Source: Paraburkholderia graminis C4D1M (GTDB taxonomy: Bacteria > Pseudomonadota > Gammaproteobacteria > Burkholderiales > Burkholderiaceae). From it: a DNA stretch of 64,000 nucleotides. Below the pieces are notes generated by a model. That model was not told the DNA's origin, did no database searches, and saw nothing but the letters and a program-made list of their open reading frames with translations. Below are positions 26,756 through 35,903 of this stretch, piece by piece. Position numbers and translations under genes: made by a program. Within the stretch, counting starts at the first letter, position 1; each line of letters starts with the position of its first letter. The DNA lies in assembly GCF_000172415.1 (NCBI RefSeq), contig NZ_ABLD01000017.1:62001-126000 (forward strand). The letters are read 5' to 3'.

Positions 26756-27280
26756 CTAATGCGTCGTCATGCCCCGAGCCGGATTGCCTCTCAACACGGG
26801 TGCGCCGGCATCGCCGCGACCGCCCGCCTGCGGTGCTGGCGCCGGCGCGGGCGGCGGCGGGGGCGGCGGCGCGACGCCGGGCCGCGGCGCATTCGAGCCG
26901 CTCGGACCGCGCGGACCCGCGACCGCTCCCTGCGGAGGCGGTCCGCCGTTGGGCTGGCCGCGAGGTCCACCGTTGGGTTGGCCATGCGGCCCACCGTTTC
27001 CGCCCCGATTGCCGTGGTCTCCGTCGTAGTACGGCCGCCCTCGGTATCCGCCGTATCCTGGACCGTAATAGCGCCCCGGACCGCCGTAATAGCCCGGACC
27101 GTAATAATTGCTGTAGCCCATGTAGACGTTCGTCTGCGGGACGGGCGCGCCGTACGCGTCGTAGTAGCCGTCATAGGTGCTGTAGCCGTTGCTGTACATC
27201 GGCGTGCCGTCCGGATAGACGGCGCAGCCGCCGAGCAGGGCGGCGACGGCGACAGCGGCAAAGGGTGCGAAGCGTTTCAT
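26756..27280 (-). CDS. Gly/Tyr/Pro-rich putative lipoprotein of unknown function
   Basis: The 174-residue product begins MKRFAPFAAVAVAALLGGC, a lipoprotein signal with lipobox LGGC, so it should be lipidated in the envelope. The mature part has a Tyr/Gly-rich segment (YYGPGYYGGPGRYYGPGYGG). Repeats of NGGPHGQP/NGGPRGQP and a Pro/Ala-rich tail containing a run of seven prolines follow. No enzymatic domain is visible. The signal peptide and strong codon bias support a real gene, though much of the sequence is low complexity. The function is unknown; similar Gly/Tyr-rich lipoproteins are common in Burkholderiaceae. Confidence 0.72.
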   Translation of the reverse strand: MKRFAPFAAVAVAALLGGCAVYPDGTPMYSNGYSTYDGYYDAYGAPVPQTNVYMGYSNYYGPGYYGGPGRYYGPGYGGYRGRPYYDGDHGNRGGNGGPHGQPNGGPRGQPNGGPPPQGAVAGPRGPSGSNAPRPGVAPPPPPPPAPAPAPQAGGRGDAGAPVLRGNPARGMTTH

Positions 27281-27549
27281 TTCAAGCCCGAGACAGTAGG
27301 TTTCGTAGTAATGAGACCGCAATTATGCGCATCCGTGGCGGTAGCTTTGTATGCTTTTGTAAGGACTTATTTTTCGTGCCAGGCGTGAGCCGATCGCGCC
27401 TGATCGTGTCCGCATCAAATCACTGTTCCATTTCCGACAACGCTGTATCGCGCCTGAGCCGGTTTTTCCCGATTGGCTATTCCTATAGGATTCGTCATGG
27501 GCATAGTAAGCGATGAGCTTACCTACCCCTCCTCTGGAAGAACGACATC

Positions 27550-27789
27550 ATGAAAAAGACAATAGCGGTGTACTGGCCTCTCGCACTGGTCGTCGGATTG
27601 GCGGCCGTGGCGTATCTGCACATTTGCGGCGACCTGGCCGCGCGCGGCTCGCAGGCGCCGCTGGCGGCAGACCAACTGACCGCGGAACTGGCGCGGGCGG
27701 CGTCCTACGGCATGATCGACGACGCGTCGTCGGCGCCGGTCAAGCCGTTGCGCAACGTGACCGCGCTGCCTCTGGCGCAGGCGTCCTGA
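27550..27789 (+). CDS. Small single-pass membrane or secreted protein of unknown function (79 aa)
   Basis: The frame begins MKKTIAVYWPLALVVGLAAVAYLHICG, a Lys-rich start and one hydrophobic helix resembling a signal anchor. A short Ala-rich soluble tail follows. CTCTGGAAGAACG upstream contains a usable ribosome-binding site. An opposing frame of similar size exists on the other strand, but it lacks any protein-like signature. I do not recognise a family; this is a plausible but unproven gene. Confidence 0.5.
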   Translation: MKKTIAVYWPLALVVGLAAVAYLHICGDLAARGSQAPLAADQLTAELARAASYGMIDDASSAPVKPLRNVTALPLAQAS

Positions 27790-27867
27790 ACTTGAACTTG
27801 AACCTGAGCCCGCGAGCGGCCGAAGCAATGCCGGGCGGCGTCCGCGGCGCGATTTCGTGCGCCTTTG

Positions 27868-27873
27868 TATAAT
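27868..27873 (+). promoter_or_regulatory. -10 element upstream of the phosphatase gene
   Basis: A consensus TATAAT lies about 88 bp before the phosphatase ATG; no good -35 element is present at the usual distance. Confidence 0.4.
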
Positions 27874-27960
27874 CGCGGCACCGCGCGGCGGGCGTCGCGT
27901 CGCGGCTTGTTTGCCGCCATTCGCACCTCACCGCGCCGAAAAGCGCAAAAGAAGCCTCCG

Positions 27961-28458
27961 ATGAAAACTGTGTCCATCTGCTTTGTCTGCCTCGGGAACA
28001 TCTGTCGTTCGCCGACCGCGGAAGCCGTGATGCGCCGTCTCGTCGACGAGGCGAGGCTCGGTGGGCGCATTCTGATCGACTCCGCCGGCACGGGAGACTG
28101 GCACATCGGCCAGCCGCCGGACGAGCGCGCGCAGCAGGCCGCGCGCGGCCGCGGCTACGATCTCGCGGCACTGCGTGGGCGGCAGATAGCCGACATCGAC
28201 TTCGACCGCTTCGACCTGCTGATCGCAATGGACGACAAGAACGTCGCCGCGCTGCGCCAGGTGTGTCCGCCGGACCAGCAGGACAAGATTCGCCTGCTGA
28301 TGGAGTTCGTGCCCGAAAGCGACGCTCGCTGGAGCGGCTCGCGCGAAGTCGTCGATCCGTATTTCGGCGGCGCGGAAGGTTTCGAGCAGGTGCTGGATCA
28401 ATGCGAGGCGGCTTGCCGCGGGCTCATCGCCGCATTGCGCCCCCAATTGATCGACTAG
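27961..28458 (+). CDS. Low molecular weight protein-tyrosine phosphatase
   Basis: This 165-residue cytoplasmic phosphatase removes phosphate from tyrosine through a cysteinyl intermediate. The P-loop is Cys10-LGNIC-Arg16-Ser (VCLGNICRSPTAEAVM) and the general acid is Asp132 in VVDPYFGG, both in family positions. Start MKTVSICF at 27961. It lies just upstream of the iscR promoter on the same strand, but the two IscR boxes separate them. This neighbourhood is familiar in beta-proteobacteria. No exopolysaccharide kinase partner is visible, so the substrate is unknown. Confidence 0.93.
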   Translation: MKTVSICFVCLGNICRSPTAEAVMRRLVDEARLGGRILIDSAGTGDWHIGQPPDERAQQAARGRGYDLAALRGRQIADIDFDRFDLLIAMDDKNVAALRQVCPPDQQDKIRLLMEFVPESDARWSGSREVVDPYFGGAEGFEQVLDQCEAACRGLIAALRPQLID

Positions 28459-28520
28459 GTCGCGGCGTCGCTGGGAAAAAGCGCGCGAGCAATTAAGTAA
28501 TGACCCACATCCCAGGAGGG

Positions 28521-28545
28521 ATACTTGACTAAATCGGTCATGTAT
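28521..28545 (+). promoter_or_regulatory. IscR type 1 box A, overlapping the isc -35 element
   Basis: The 25-bp site starts ATACTTGACT and ends GTCATGTAT. It matches the E. coli type 1 consensus (ATAN-YYGACT...AGTC-RR-NTAT) at all but about two positions. The -35 element TTGACT (28525-28530) lies inside it, so holo-IscR bound here would repress the operon. Confidence 0.85.
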
Positions 28546-28552
28546 TTATACT
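28525..28552 (+). promoter_or_regulatory. isc operon promoter
   Basis: TTGACT (28525-28530) and TATACT (28547-28552) are separated by 16 bp. The start would be near 28559, about 31 nt before the iscR ATG. Confidence 0.8.
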
Positions 28553-28572
28553 TGACAAAACTTGTCGAGAAT
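28548..28572 (+). promoter_or_regulatory. IscR type 1 box B, overlapping the isc -10 element
   Basis: A second 25-bp site begins ATACTTGACA and contains TTGTCGAG. It resembles box A with a 27-bp repeat distance and covers the -10 element and transcription start. Confidence 0.75.
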
Positions 28573-28589
28573 AGCGGTTCCCCATACAT

Positions 28590-29120
28590 ATGAGACTCAC
28601 CACGAAAGGCCGTTTCGCCGTCACGGCGATGATCGACCTGGCATTGCGCCAGGAGCAGGGCCCGGTGACGCTTGCAGGTATCAGCCAGCGCCAGCATATC
28701 TCCCTGTCGTACCTCGAGCAGCTGTTTGGCAAGCTGCGTCGTCATGAAATCGTCGAGTCCGTGCGCGGGCCGGGCGGCGGCTACAATCTCGCGCGCCGCG
28801 CCGAAGACGTGACGGTGGCCGACATCATCATCGCGGTGGACGAGCCGCTCGACGCCACCCAATGCGGCGGCAAGGGCTCGTGCGAGGGCACGAAGCAGCA
28901 CGACGGCCATTGCATGACGCATGAGCTGTGGTCCACGCTGAACCAGAAAATGGTCGAGTACCTGGATTCGGTCTCGCTGAAAGATCTGGTCGACCAGCAA
29001 CGTTCGCGCGAAGGCGCGCCGGCCGTTCTGCGCGACAGGCGCAGTGAGGCGCCGGCGGTCGAGCCGGTTCGCGTGGCGCCCAAAGGTCCTAATTCCGTTT
29101 TCAACATGGCCGGTTCGTAA
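28590..29120 (+). CDS. iscR: Fe-S cluster assembly transcriptional regulator IscR
   Basis: This 176-residue Rrf2-family repressor senses Fe-S status by binding a [2Fe-2S] cluster and represses the isc operon. The helix-turn-helix is at the N-terminus (MRLTTKGRFAVTAMIDLAL; ISLSYLEQLFGKLRR). The ligand cysteines are Cys92 and Cys98 (CGGKGSC), with the third at 108 rather than 104, because the loop before CMTHELW is four residues longer than in E. coli. The C-terminal extension is also longer. It heads the operon iscR-S-U-A-hscB-hscA-fdx-iscX and lies directly behind two predicted IscR boxes, consistent with autorepression. Confidence 0.97.
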   Translation: MRLTTKGRFAVTAMIDLALRQEQGPVTLAGISQRQHISLSYLEQLFGKLRRHEIVESVRGPGGGYNLARRAEDVTVADIIIAVDEPLDATQCGGKGSCEGTKQHDGHCMTHELWSTLNQKMVEYLDSVSLKDLVDQQRSREGAPAVLRDRRSEAPAVEPVRVAPKGPNSVFNMAGS

Positions 29121-29192
29121 GACGCGGCGCGGCATACCGCAGCGCGATCACGAATTCAGAAGCCAGAGCACACGACGTCCCCGGAGCGATAC

Positions 29193-30416
29193 ATGAACAA
29201 CGAGATTCCCCACCTGCCCATTTACATGGACTACAGCGCCACGACCCCGGTCGATCCGCGCGTGGTGGACAAGATGATTCCGTATCTGCGCGAGCAGTTC
29301 GGCAACCCCGCGTCGCGCAGTCATTCGTATGGCTGGACGGCGGAGCGCGCGGTCGAAGAAGCGCGCGAAAACGTCGCCGCGCTCGTCAATGCCGATCCGC
29401 GCGAAATCATCTGGACCTCGGGCGCAACCGAGTCGGACAACCTCGCGATCAAGGGCGCCGCGCACTTCTACAAGAGCAAGGGCAAGCACATCATCACGGT
29501 GAAGACCGAGCACAAGGCCGTGCTGGACACCTGCCGCGAGCTGGAGCGCGAAGGCTTCGAAGTCACGTATCTGGATGTGCAGGACGACGGTCTGATCGAC
29601 CTCGAGAAGTTCAAGGCCGCGCTTCGCCCGGACACGATTCTCGTGTCGGTGATGTCGGTGAACAACGAGATCGGCGTGATTCAGGACATCGAGGCAATCG
29701 GCGAAATCACCCGTGAAAAAGGCATTATTTTTCACGTGGACGCCGCGCAAGCCACCGGCAAGATCGATATCGATTTGCAAAAGCTGAAGGTCGACCTCAT
29801 GTCCTTCTCGGCGCACAAGACGTATGGTCCGAAGGGCATCGGCGCGCTGTACGTGCGCCGCAAGCCGCGCGTGCGTATCGAGGCGCAGATGCACGGCGGC
29901 GGTCACGAGCGCGGCATGCGTTCGGGCACGCTGGCTACGCATCAGATCGTCGGCATGGGCGAGGCGTTCCGCATCGCGCGCGAGGAAATGGCAACGGAAA
30001 ACGAGCGCATTCGCATGCTGCGCGACCGGTTGCTGCGTGGGCTGTCGGAGATCGACGAAGTCTATGTGAACGGCGACATGGAAAAGCGTGTGCCGCACAA
30101 CCTGAACATCAGCTTTAATTTCGTCGAAGGCGAATCGCTGATCATGGCGGTGAAAGACGTGGCGGTGTCGTCGGGTTCGGCGTGCACGTCGGCTTCGCTG
30201 GAACCGTCGTATGTCTTGCGCGCGCTTGGCCGTAACGACGAACTCGCGCACAGCTCGATCCGCTTCACGGTGGGCCGCTTCACGACCGAGCAGGACGTGG
30301 ACTACGTGATCAATCTGCTGAAGACGAAAATTGCGAAGCTGCGCGATCTGTCGCCGCTGTGGGAAATGCACCAGGACGGCATTGATATTTCGACGATTCA
30401 GTGGGCAGCGCACTGA
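29193..30416 (+). CDS. iscS: Cysteine desulfurase IscS
   Basis: This 407-residue PLP enzyme takes sulfur from cysteine and passes it as persulfide to IscU and other acceptors. The PLP lysine is Lys209 (FSAHKTYGPKG) and the active-site cysteine Cys331 lies in SSGSACTSASLEP. The N-terminus PIYMDYSATTPVDPRV is characteristic. It starts 72 bp after iscR, with CCCCGGAGCG ahead of the ATG, and is followed by iscU after 94 bp. Confidence 0.98.
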   Translation: MNNEIPHLPIYMDYSATTPVDPRVVDKMIPYLREQFGNPASRSHSYGWTAERAVEEARENVAALVNADPREIIWTSGATESDNLAIKGAAHFYKSKGKHIITVKTEHKAVLDTCRELEREGFEVTYLDVQDDGLIDLEKFKAALRPDTILVSVMSVNNEIGVIQDIEAIGEITREKGIIFHVDAAQATGKIDIDLQKLKVDLMSFSAHKTYGPKGIGALYVRRKPRVRIEAQMHGGGHERGMRSGTLATHQIVGMGEAFRIAREEMATENERIRMLRDRLLRGLSEIDEVYVNGDMEKRVPHNLNISFNFVEGESLIMAVKDVAVSSGSACTSASLEPSYVLRALGRNDELAHSSIRFTVGRFTTEQDVDYVINLLKTKIAKLRDLSPLWEMHQDGIDISTIQWAAH

Positions 30417-30510
30417 CGCGCCGGCTAGTCGAAACGATCGCGCAATTTACCGCGCAGTTCACCGCGCAATTTACGAATACGCAGATTGAAACGAATCAAG
30501 GAGTGTAATC

Positions 30511-30927
30511 ATGGCTTATAGCGACAAGGTTCTGGACCACTACGAAAACCCGCGCAACGTCGGCTCGTTCTCGAAGGACGACGACGCGGTCGGCACCGGC
30601 ATGGTCGGCGCACCCGCATGCGGCGACGTGATGAAGCTGCAGATCCGCGTGGGCGCGGACGGCATCATCGAAGACGCGAAGTTCAAGACGTACGGCTGCG
30701 GTTCGGCGATCGCGTCGAGCTCGCTCGTCACCGAGTGGGTGAAGGGCAAGACGCTCGATCAGGCTATGTCGATCAAGAACACGCAGATCGCCGAAGAACT
30801 CGCGTTGCCGCCGGTGAAAATCCACTGCTCGATTCTCGCGGAAGACGCGATCAAGGCAGCGGTCGCCGACTACAAGCAACGTCACGGCGAAGCAGCAGTA
30901 GTGGAAGGCGACCAGCAGCACGCCTGA
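30511..30927 (+). CDS. iscU: Fe-S cluster scaffold protein IscU
   Basis: This 138-residue scaffold assembles [2Fe-2S] and [4Fe-4S] clusters with sulfur from IscS. The three conserved cysteines are Cys37, Cys63 and Cys106, and LPPVK at 99-103 is the HscA recognition motif. A strong AAGGAG site precedes the ATG. The last dozen residues form a non-conserved tail compared with E. coli (128 aa). Confidence 0.98.
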   Translation: MAYSDKVLDHYENPRNVGSFSKDDDAVGTGMVGAPACGDVMKLQIRVGADGIIEDAKFKTYGCGSAIASSSLVTEWVKGKTLDQAMSIKNTQIAEELALPPVKIHCSILAEDAIKAAVADYKQRHGEAAVVEGDQQHA

Positions 30928-31071
30928 AGCCACGAGTTCGAAAGCGATCGGGCGAGTTGAAGCGAACGGCGGAAGCGAACGGCGCGGTGGGTTCGCGCCG
31001 TCACGCATGAGCGATATTTGATGCAGGCAGGGCAGCGGGGCGTCGGCACGCACCGCGCAATGAGAAACGCT

Positions 31072-31395
31072 ATGGCAATTACGTTGACCGAAAAGGCAGC
31101 ACAGCACGTGCAGAAGTATCTGATCCGTCGTGGTAAAGGCGTGGGCCTGCGTCTGGGCGTGCGCACCACCGGCTGCTCCGGCTTGGCCTACAAGCTCGAG
31201 TATGTGGACGAACTCGCGCCCGAAGACGAGGTATTCGAATGCAACGGCGTGAAGGTCATTGTCGACCCGAAGAGCCTCGCTTATATCGACGGAACCGAGC
31301 TCGATTTCGCGCGCGAGGGCCTGAATGAAGGCTTCAAGTTCAACAATCCGAACGTGAAGGACGAGTGCGGTTGCGGCGAGTCGTTCCGCGTATAA
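31072..31395 (+). CDS. iscA: Iron-sulfur cluster assembly protein IscA
   Basis: This 107-residue A-type carrier delivers Fe-S clusters to targets. The three ligand cysteines are Cys35 (TTGCSGLAY), Cys99 and Cys101 (ECGCGESF), at the E. coli positions. The ATG at 31072 gives the standard MAITLTEKAA; upstream in-frame starts (31060, 31018) would add non-conserved residues. It lies between iscU and hscB in the operon. Confidence 0.96.
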   Translation: MAITLTEKAAQHVQKYLIRRGKGVGLRLGVRTTGCSGLAYKLEYVDELAPEDEVFECNGVKVIVDPKSLAYIDGTELDFAREGLNEGFKFNNPNVKDECGCGESFRV

Positions 31396-31535
31396 CCGGA
31401 ACTTCCGCGTGGAGCGGACCAAAGGCGGCGCGGGCCGCCTTTTTAGTTTGCTTCGCAAGATCGCAAGATCGCACGATCGCACCGCGGGACTGCGCTTTGC
31501 ATGCGCTCCTTTGAATGAACGGAAACTTCTATCCG

Positions 31536-32063
31536 ATGGCCTCGCTGAACGATAGCCACTTCGACCTCTTTGGTCTTCCGGCGCAATTTGCGCTCGATCC
31601 CGCCGCGCTCGATCACGCGTATCGCACGGTGCAGGCGCAAGTGCATCCGGACCGCTTCGCGGCCGCCGGCGACGCGCAAAAGCGCATCGCGATGCAATGG
31701 GCGACGCGCGCGAACGAGGCGTATCAGACGCTGCGCGATCCGCTCAAGCGCGCGACGTATCTGCTGCATCTGCGCGGCATCGACATCGGCGCGCACGACA
31801 ACACGGCGATGGAGCCGGCGTTTCTGATGCAGCAGATGGAATGGCGCGAAGCGATCGAAGACGCCGCCGCGGCGAAGAACGTCGACGCGCTCGATGCGTT
31901 GCTCGGCGAATTGCGCGACGAAGAGCGCGTGCGTTTCGACAAGCTCGGCGCATTGCTCGACAGCGGCGCGGACCAGGCGGCGGGCGAGGCGGTGCGGCAG
32001 TTGATGTTCATCGAACGGGTGGCGTCGGAAACCGGCTCGCAGATCGAGCGGCTCGAGAGCTAG
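31536..32063 (+). CDS. hscB: Co-chaperone HscB (Hsc20)
   Basis: This 175-residue J-domain protein stimulates HscA ATPase and brings IscU to it. The J-domain contains the essential HPD (QVHPDRFAAAG) after FDLFGLPAQFALD. The C-terminal three-helix domain (AFLMQQMEWREAIEDA) binds IscU. I prefer the ATG at 31536 (MASLNDSHFDLF), the family's usual start, over the ATG at 31515. It follows iscA and precedes hscA by 123 bp. Confidence 0.95.
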   Translation: MASLNDSHFDLFGLPAQFALDPAALDHAYRTVQAQVHPDRFAAAGDAQKRIAMQWATRANEAYQTLRDPLKRATYLLHLRGIDIGAHDNTAMEPAFLMQQMEWREAIEDAAAAKNVDALDALLGELRDEERVRFDKLGALLDSGADQAAGEAVRQLMFIERVASETGSQIERLES

Positions 32064-32186
32064 CCTCGTTCAGCGCATCGCATACCGGCGCATCGCGTCG
32101 CATCGCATCGGCGCTGACGCGGCTTTGGCACTACATCCAGCAACGCAAAATTCAGGACGGGGCTTCGCGGCTCCGAGAAGATCCAG

Positions 32187-34058
<1,872 letters not shown>

Positions 34059-34180
34059 CGCTTGCTGCGCTCACGTGGCCAGCCGCGGTTCGCCGCTGCA
34101 AACCCATGAGCGCGATGGACTTAAAGACACGCGGACTTAAAAACTCCGCGCGTCGCCAGTAAAATGGTGCGAAGCCTGTT

Positions 34181-34195
34181 TGAGGCCGCGCCTCA
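34181..34195. repeat. Perfect dyad upstream of fdx
   Basis: TGAGGC-CGC-GCCTCA lies about 18 bp before the fdx ATG, in the largest gap (155 bp) of the isc operon. It may be a short mRNA hairpin or a protein site; nothing identifies which. Confidence 0.4.
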
Positions 34196-34213
34196 GACCC
34201 AAACGGAAAATGT

Positions 34214-34555
34214 ATGCCTCAAATCGTTGTGCTGCCTCACGTCGAACTGTGCCCGGAAGGCGCGGTGATCGAAGCCGTGCCCGGCAAGAGCATTTGCGAC
34301 AACCTGCTCGATAACGGCATCGAAATCGAGCATGCCTGCGAGAAGTCGTGCGCGTGCACGACCTGTCACGTGATCGTGCGTGAGGGTTTCGCCGCCTTGA
34401 CGCCGTCCGAGGAAGACGAGGACGATCTGTTGGACAAGGCGTGGGGGCTCGAGCCGGCTTCGCGTCTGTCGTGCCAGGCGATCGTGCCGGCCGAGCAGGA
34501 CCTGGTCGTTGAAATCCCGCGTTACTCGATCAATCACGCGAAGGAAAACCACTAA
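34214..34555 (+). CDS. fdx: ISC-type [2Fe-2S] ferredoxin
   Basis: This 113-residue adrenodoxin-type ferredoxin supplies electrons during cluster assembly on IscU. Cluster ligands are Cys42, Cys48 and Cys51 (HACEKSCACTTCHV) plus Cys88 (RLSCQA). An extra Cys46 is present, as in other members. It precedes iscX by 15 bp. Confidence 0.96.
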   Translation: MPQIVVLPHVELCPEGAVIEAVPGKSICDNLLDNGIEIEHACEKSCACTTCHVIVREGFAALTPSEEDEDDLLDKAWGLEPASRLSCQAIVPAEQDLVVEIPRYSINHAKENH

Positions 34556-34570
34556 CAGGAGGACGCAGCC

Positions 34571-34768
34571 ATGAAGTGGACCGATACGCAAGACATCGCG
34601 ATGGCCCTGACCGACAAGCATCAGAACGTCGATCCGCAGCAGGTGCGCTTCACCGACCTGCATCGCTGGGTCACGGAGCTGGAAGGATTCGACGACGACC
34701 CCAACCGGTCGAACGAAAAAATTCTCGAGGCGATTCAGGCTGCATGGATTGAAGACGCGGATTACTGA
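34571..34768 (+). CDS. iscX: Fe-S cluster assembly protein IscX
   Basis: This 65-residue acidic protein (E. coli YfhJ, 66 aa) binds IscS and iron and modulates cluster synthesis. The start MKWTDTQDIAMALTDKH and the LHRWVTELEGF and AWIEDADY segments are diagnostic. A perfect AGGAGG site precedes the ATG. It is the last gene of the isc operon, before a terminator. Confidence 0.95.
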   Translation: MKWTDTQDIAMALTDKHQNVDPQQVRFTDLHRWVTELEGFDDDPNRSNEKILEAIQAAWIEDADY

Positions 34769-34807
34769 GGTTGCGAAGCGGTTTCGGCGGATGCCGAGGC
34801 TGCAAGG

Positions 34808-34843
34808 AAAAAGGCGATTCCATCATTGGAATCGCCTTTTTTA
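34808..34843 (+). terminator. Terminator of the isc operon
   Basis: AAAAGGCGATTCCA and TTGGAATCGCCTTTT form a long perfect stem followed by TTTT, 40 bp after iscX. Confidence 0.92.
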
Positions 34844-34885
34844 TGCGCGCTGACTTCGTGTGCGTGTGAGGTTTAAGCGCCGCGG

Positions 34886-34918
34886 CGTTTAGTCCGCGTT
34901 TAGTCCGCGTTTAGTCCG
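34886..34918. repeat. Three tandem 11-bp repeats at a stop codon
   Basis: The unit CGTTTAGTCCG occurs three times without interruption. The copy at 34908-34918 contains the stop codon of the minus-strand glycine-zipper gene; the other two lie just past it. Confidence 0.9.
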
Positions 34919-35669
34919 CGACGAGCGTGCCGTTTTGCACGCGAACGCGCTGACCTTGCTGGAAGGGCGGCGCTTCGTGATATGTGAAGTAGCGCGTCTT
35001 GCCGTTTTCCATCCGTACCCGCACCGAATACGACGTCGTGCTGCGGATATGTTTTTCGACCGAGTTGCCGGCGAGCCCGCCGCCGAGTGCGCCGAGCAGC
35101 GTCATCGCGGTGCGGCCGTTGCCGCTGCCGAACTGGTTGCCGACCACGCCGCCGGCCACCGCGCCGCCGACCGCACCGATGCCGGTGCCGTGCCCTTCCT
35201 GACGCGCCGCGGAAATCGCGACCACCGTGCCGCACGTCGAGCAATGCGCCTGCTGTACAGGCTGCTGTGGCTGAGCGTATTGAGGCGCGGGCTCGGCCTG
35301 TGGTTGCGGCGCGGGTTGCTGTTGGGCGTATTGCTGCTGCGCGGGTGCGGGTGCGCGTTGCGGCTCCGCGGGCTGTGCGGCGGCTGTCTGCGCTGGCTGC
35401 TGCGCAGCCGGATTCGCCGGCGCCGCCGAATCGACCACGGGTTGCTGTTGCTGCGCGCTTTGCGGCACAACCTGCGCCGCTTGCGTCTGATTCGTCGGCT
35501 CGCCGTTGCTCGACGCCTTCGGGAACATGCCGGTGACGGCCGCCGTGGCGACGAGGCTCGCGATGATCACCGCGCCCGCAGCAGTCGCGACGAGCGGATG
35601 AAGCCGCCGCTGAGTCGGCGGCGTCGGCGGGGCAGCTTGTGTGGCGGGTTGCGTGTTGGGCTTGTCCAT
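34911..35669 (-). CDS. Glycine-zipper 2TM domain envelope protein
   Basis: This 252-residue protein has an N-terminal membrane helix (LVATAAGAVIIASLVATAAVTGMF). A Gln/Pro/Ala-rich low-complexity linker of about 100 residues follows, then a C-terminal glycine-zipper domain (GTGIGAVGGAVAGGVVGNQFG; LLGALGGGLAGNSVEK). A small beta segment RVRMENGKTRYFTYHEAPPF completes it. The architecture resembles SlyB/YmgG-type proteins that insert into or span the envelope. There is no lipobox. The role is unknown; it is monocistronic. Confidence 0.87.
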   Translation of the reverse strand: MDKPNTQPATQAAPPTPPTQRRLHPLVATAAGAVIIASLVATAAVTGMFPKASSNGEPTNQTQAAQVVPQSAQQQQPVVDSAAPANPAAQQPAQTAAAQPAEPQRAPAPAQQQYAQQQPAPQPQAEPAPQYAQPQQPVQQAHCSTCGTVVAISAARQEGHGTGIGAVGGAVAGGVVGNQFGSGNGRTAMTLLGALGGGLAGNSVEKHIRSTTSYSVRVRMENGKTRYFTYHEAPPFQQGQRVRVQNGTLVAD

Positions 35670-35839
35670 CTTGACCTCCGTCTTCGGCAGAGTGACTTCT
35701 AGTGAGACCCAGTCTCGCGGAATTCGATCCCCGAGGCGTTTCGAATTGTAACGATTTGCCGAAAAGCCGTCGTGCGGAGGCTGTGGGCAGCGGGCCTTTT
35801 ACCTATCGTTACAAACAGCGGCTCATGCAGCGTGCGCAA

Positions 35840-35872
35840 AATAAAACGCCCGACATCCAGCCGGGCGTTTCC
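35840..35872 (-). terminator. lysS terminator
   Basis: Read on the minus strand, AAACGCCCG and CGGGCGTTT pair around a GCTGGATGT-type loop and are followed by TATTTTG, about 30 bp after the lysS stop. Confidence 0.8.
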
Positions 35873-35903
35873 ACAAATCAACCGCAAGCAAAAACCGCGG
35901 TCC

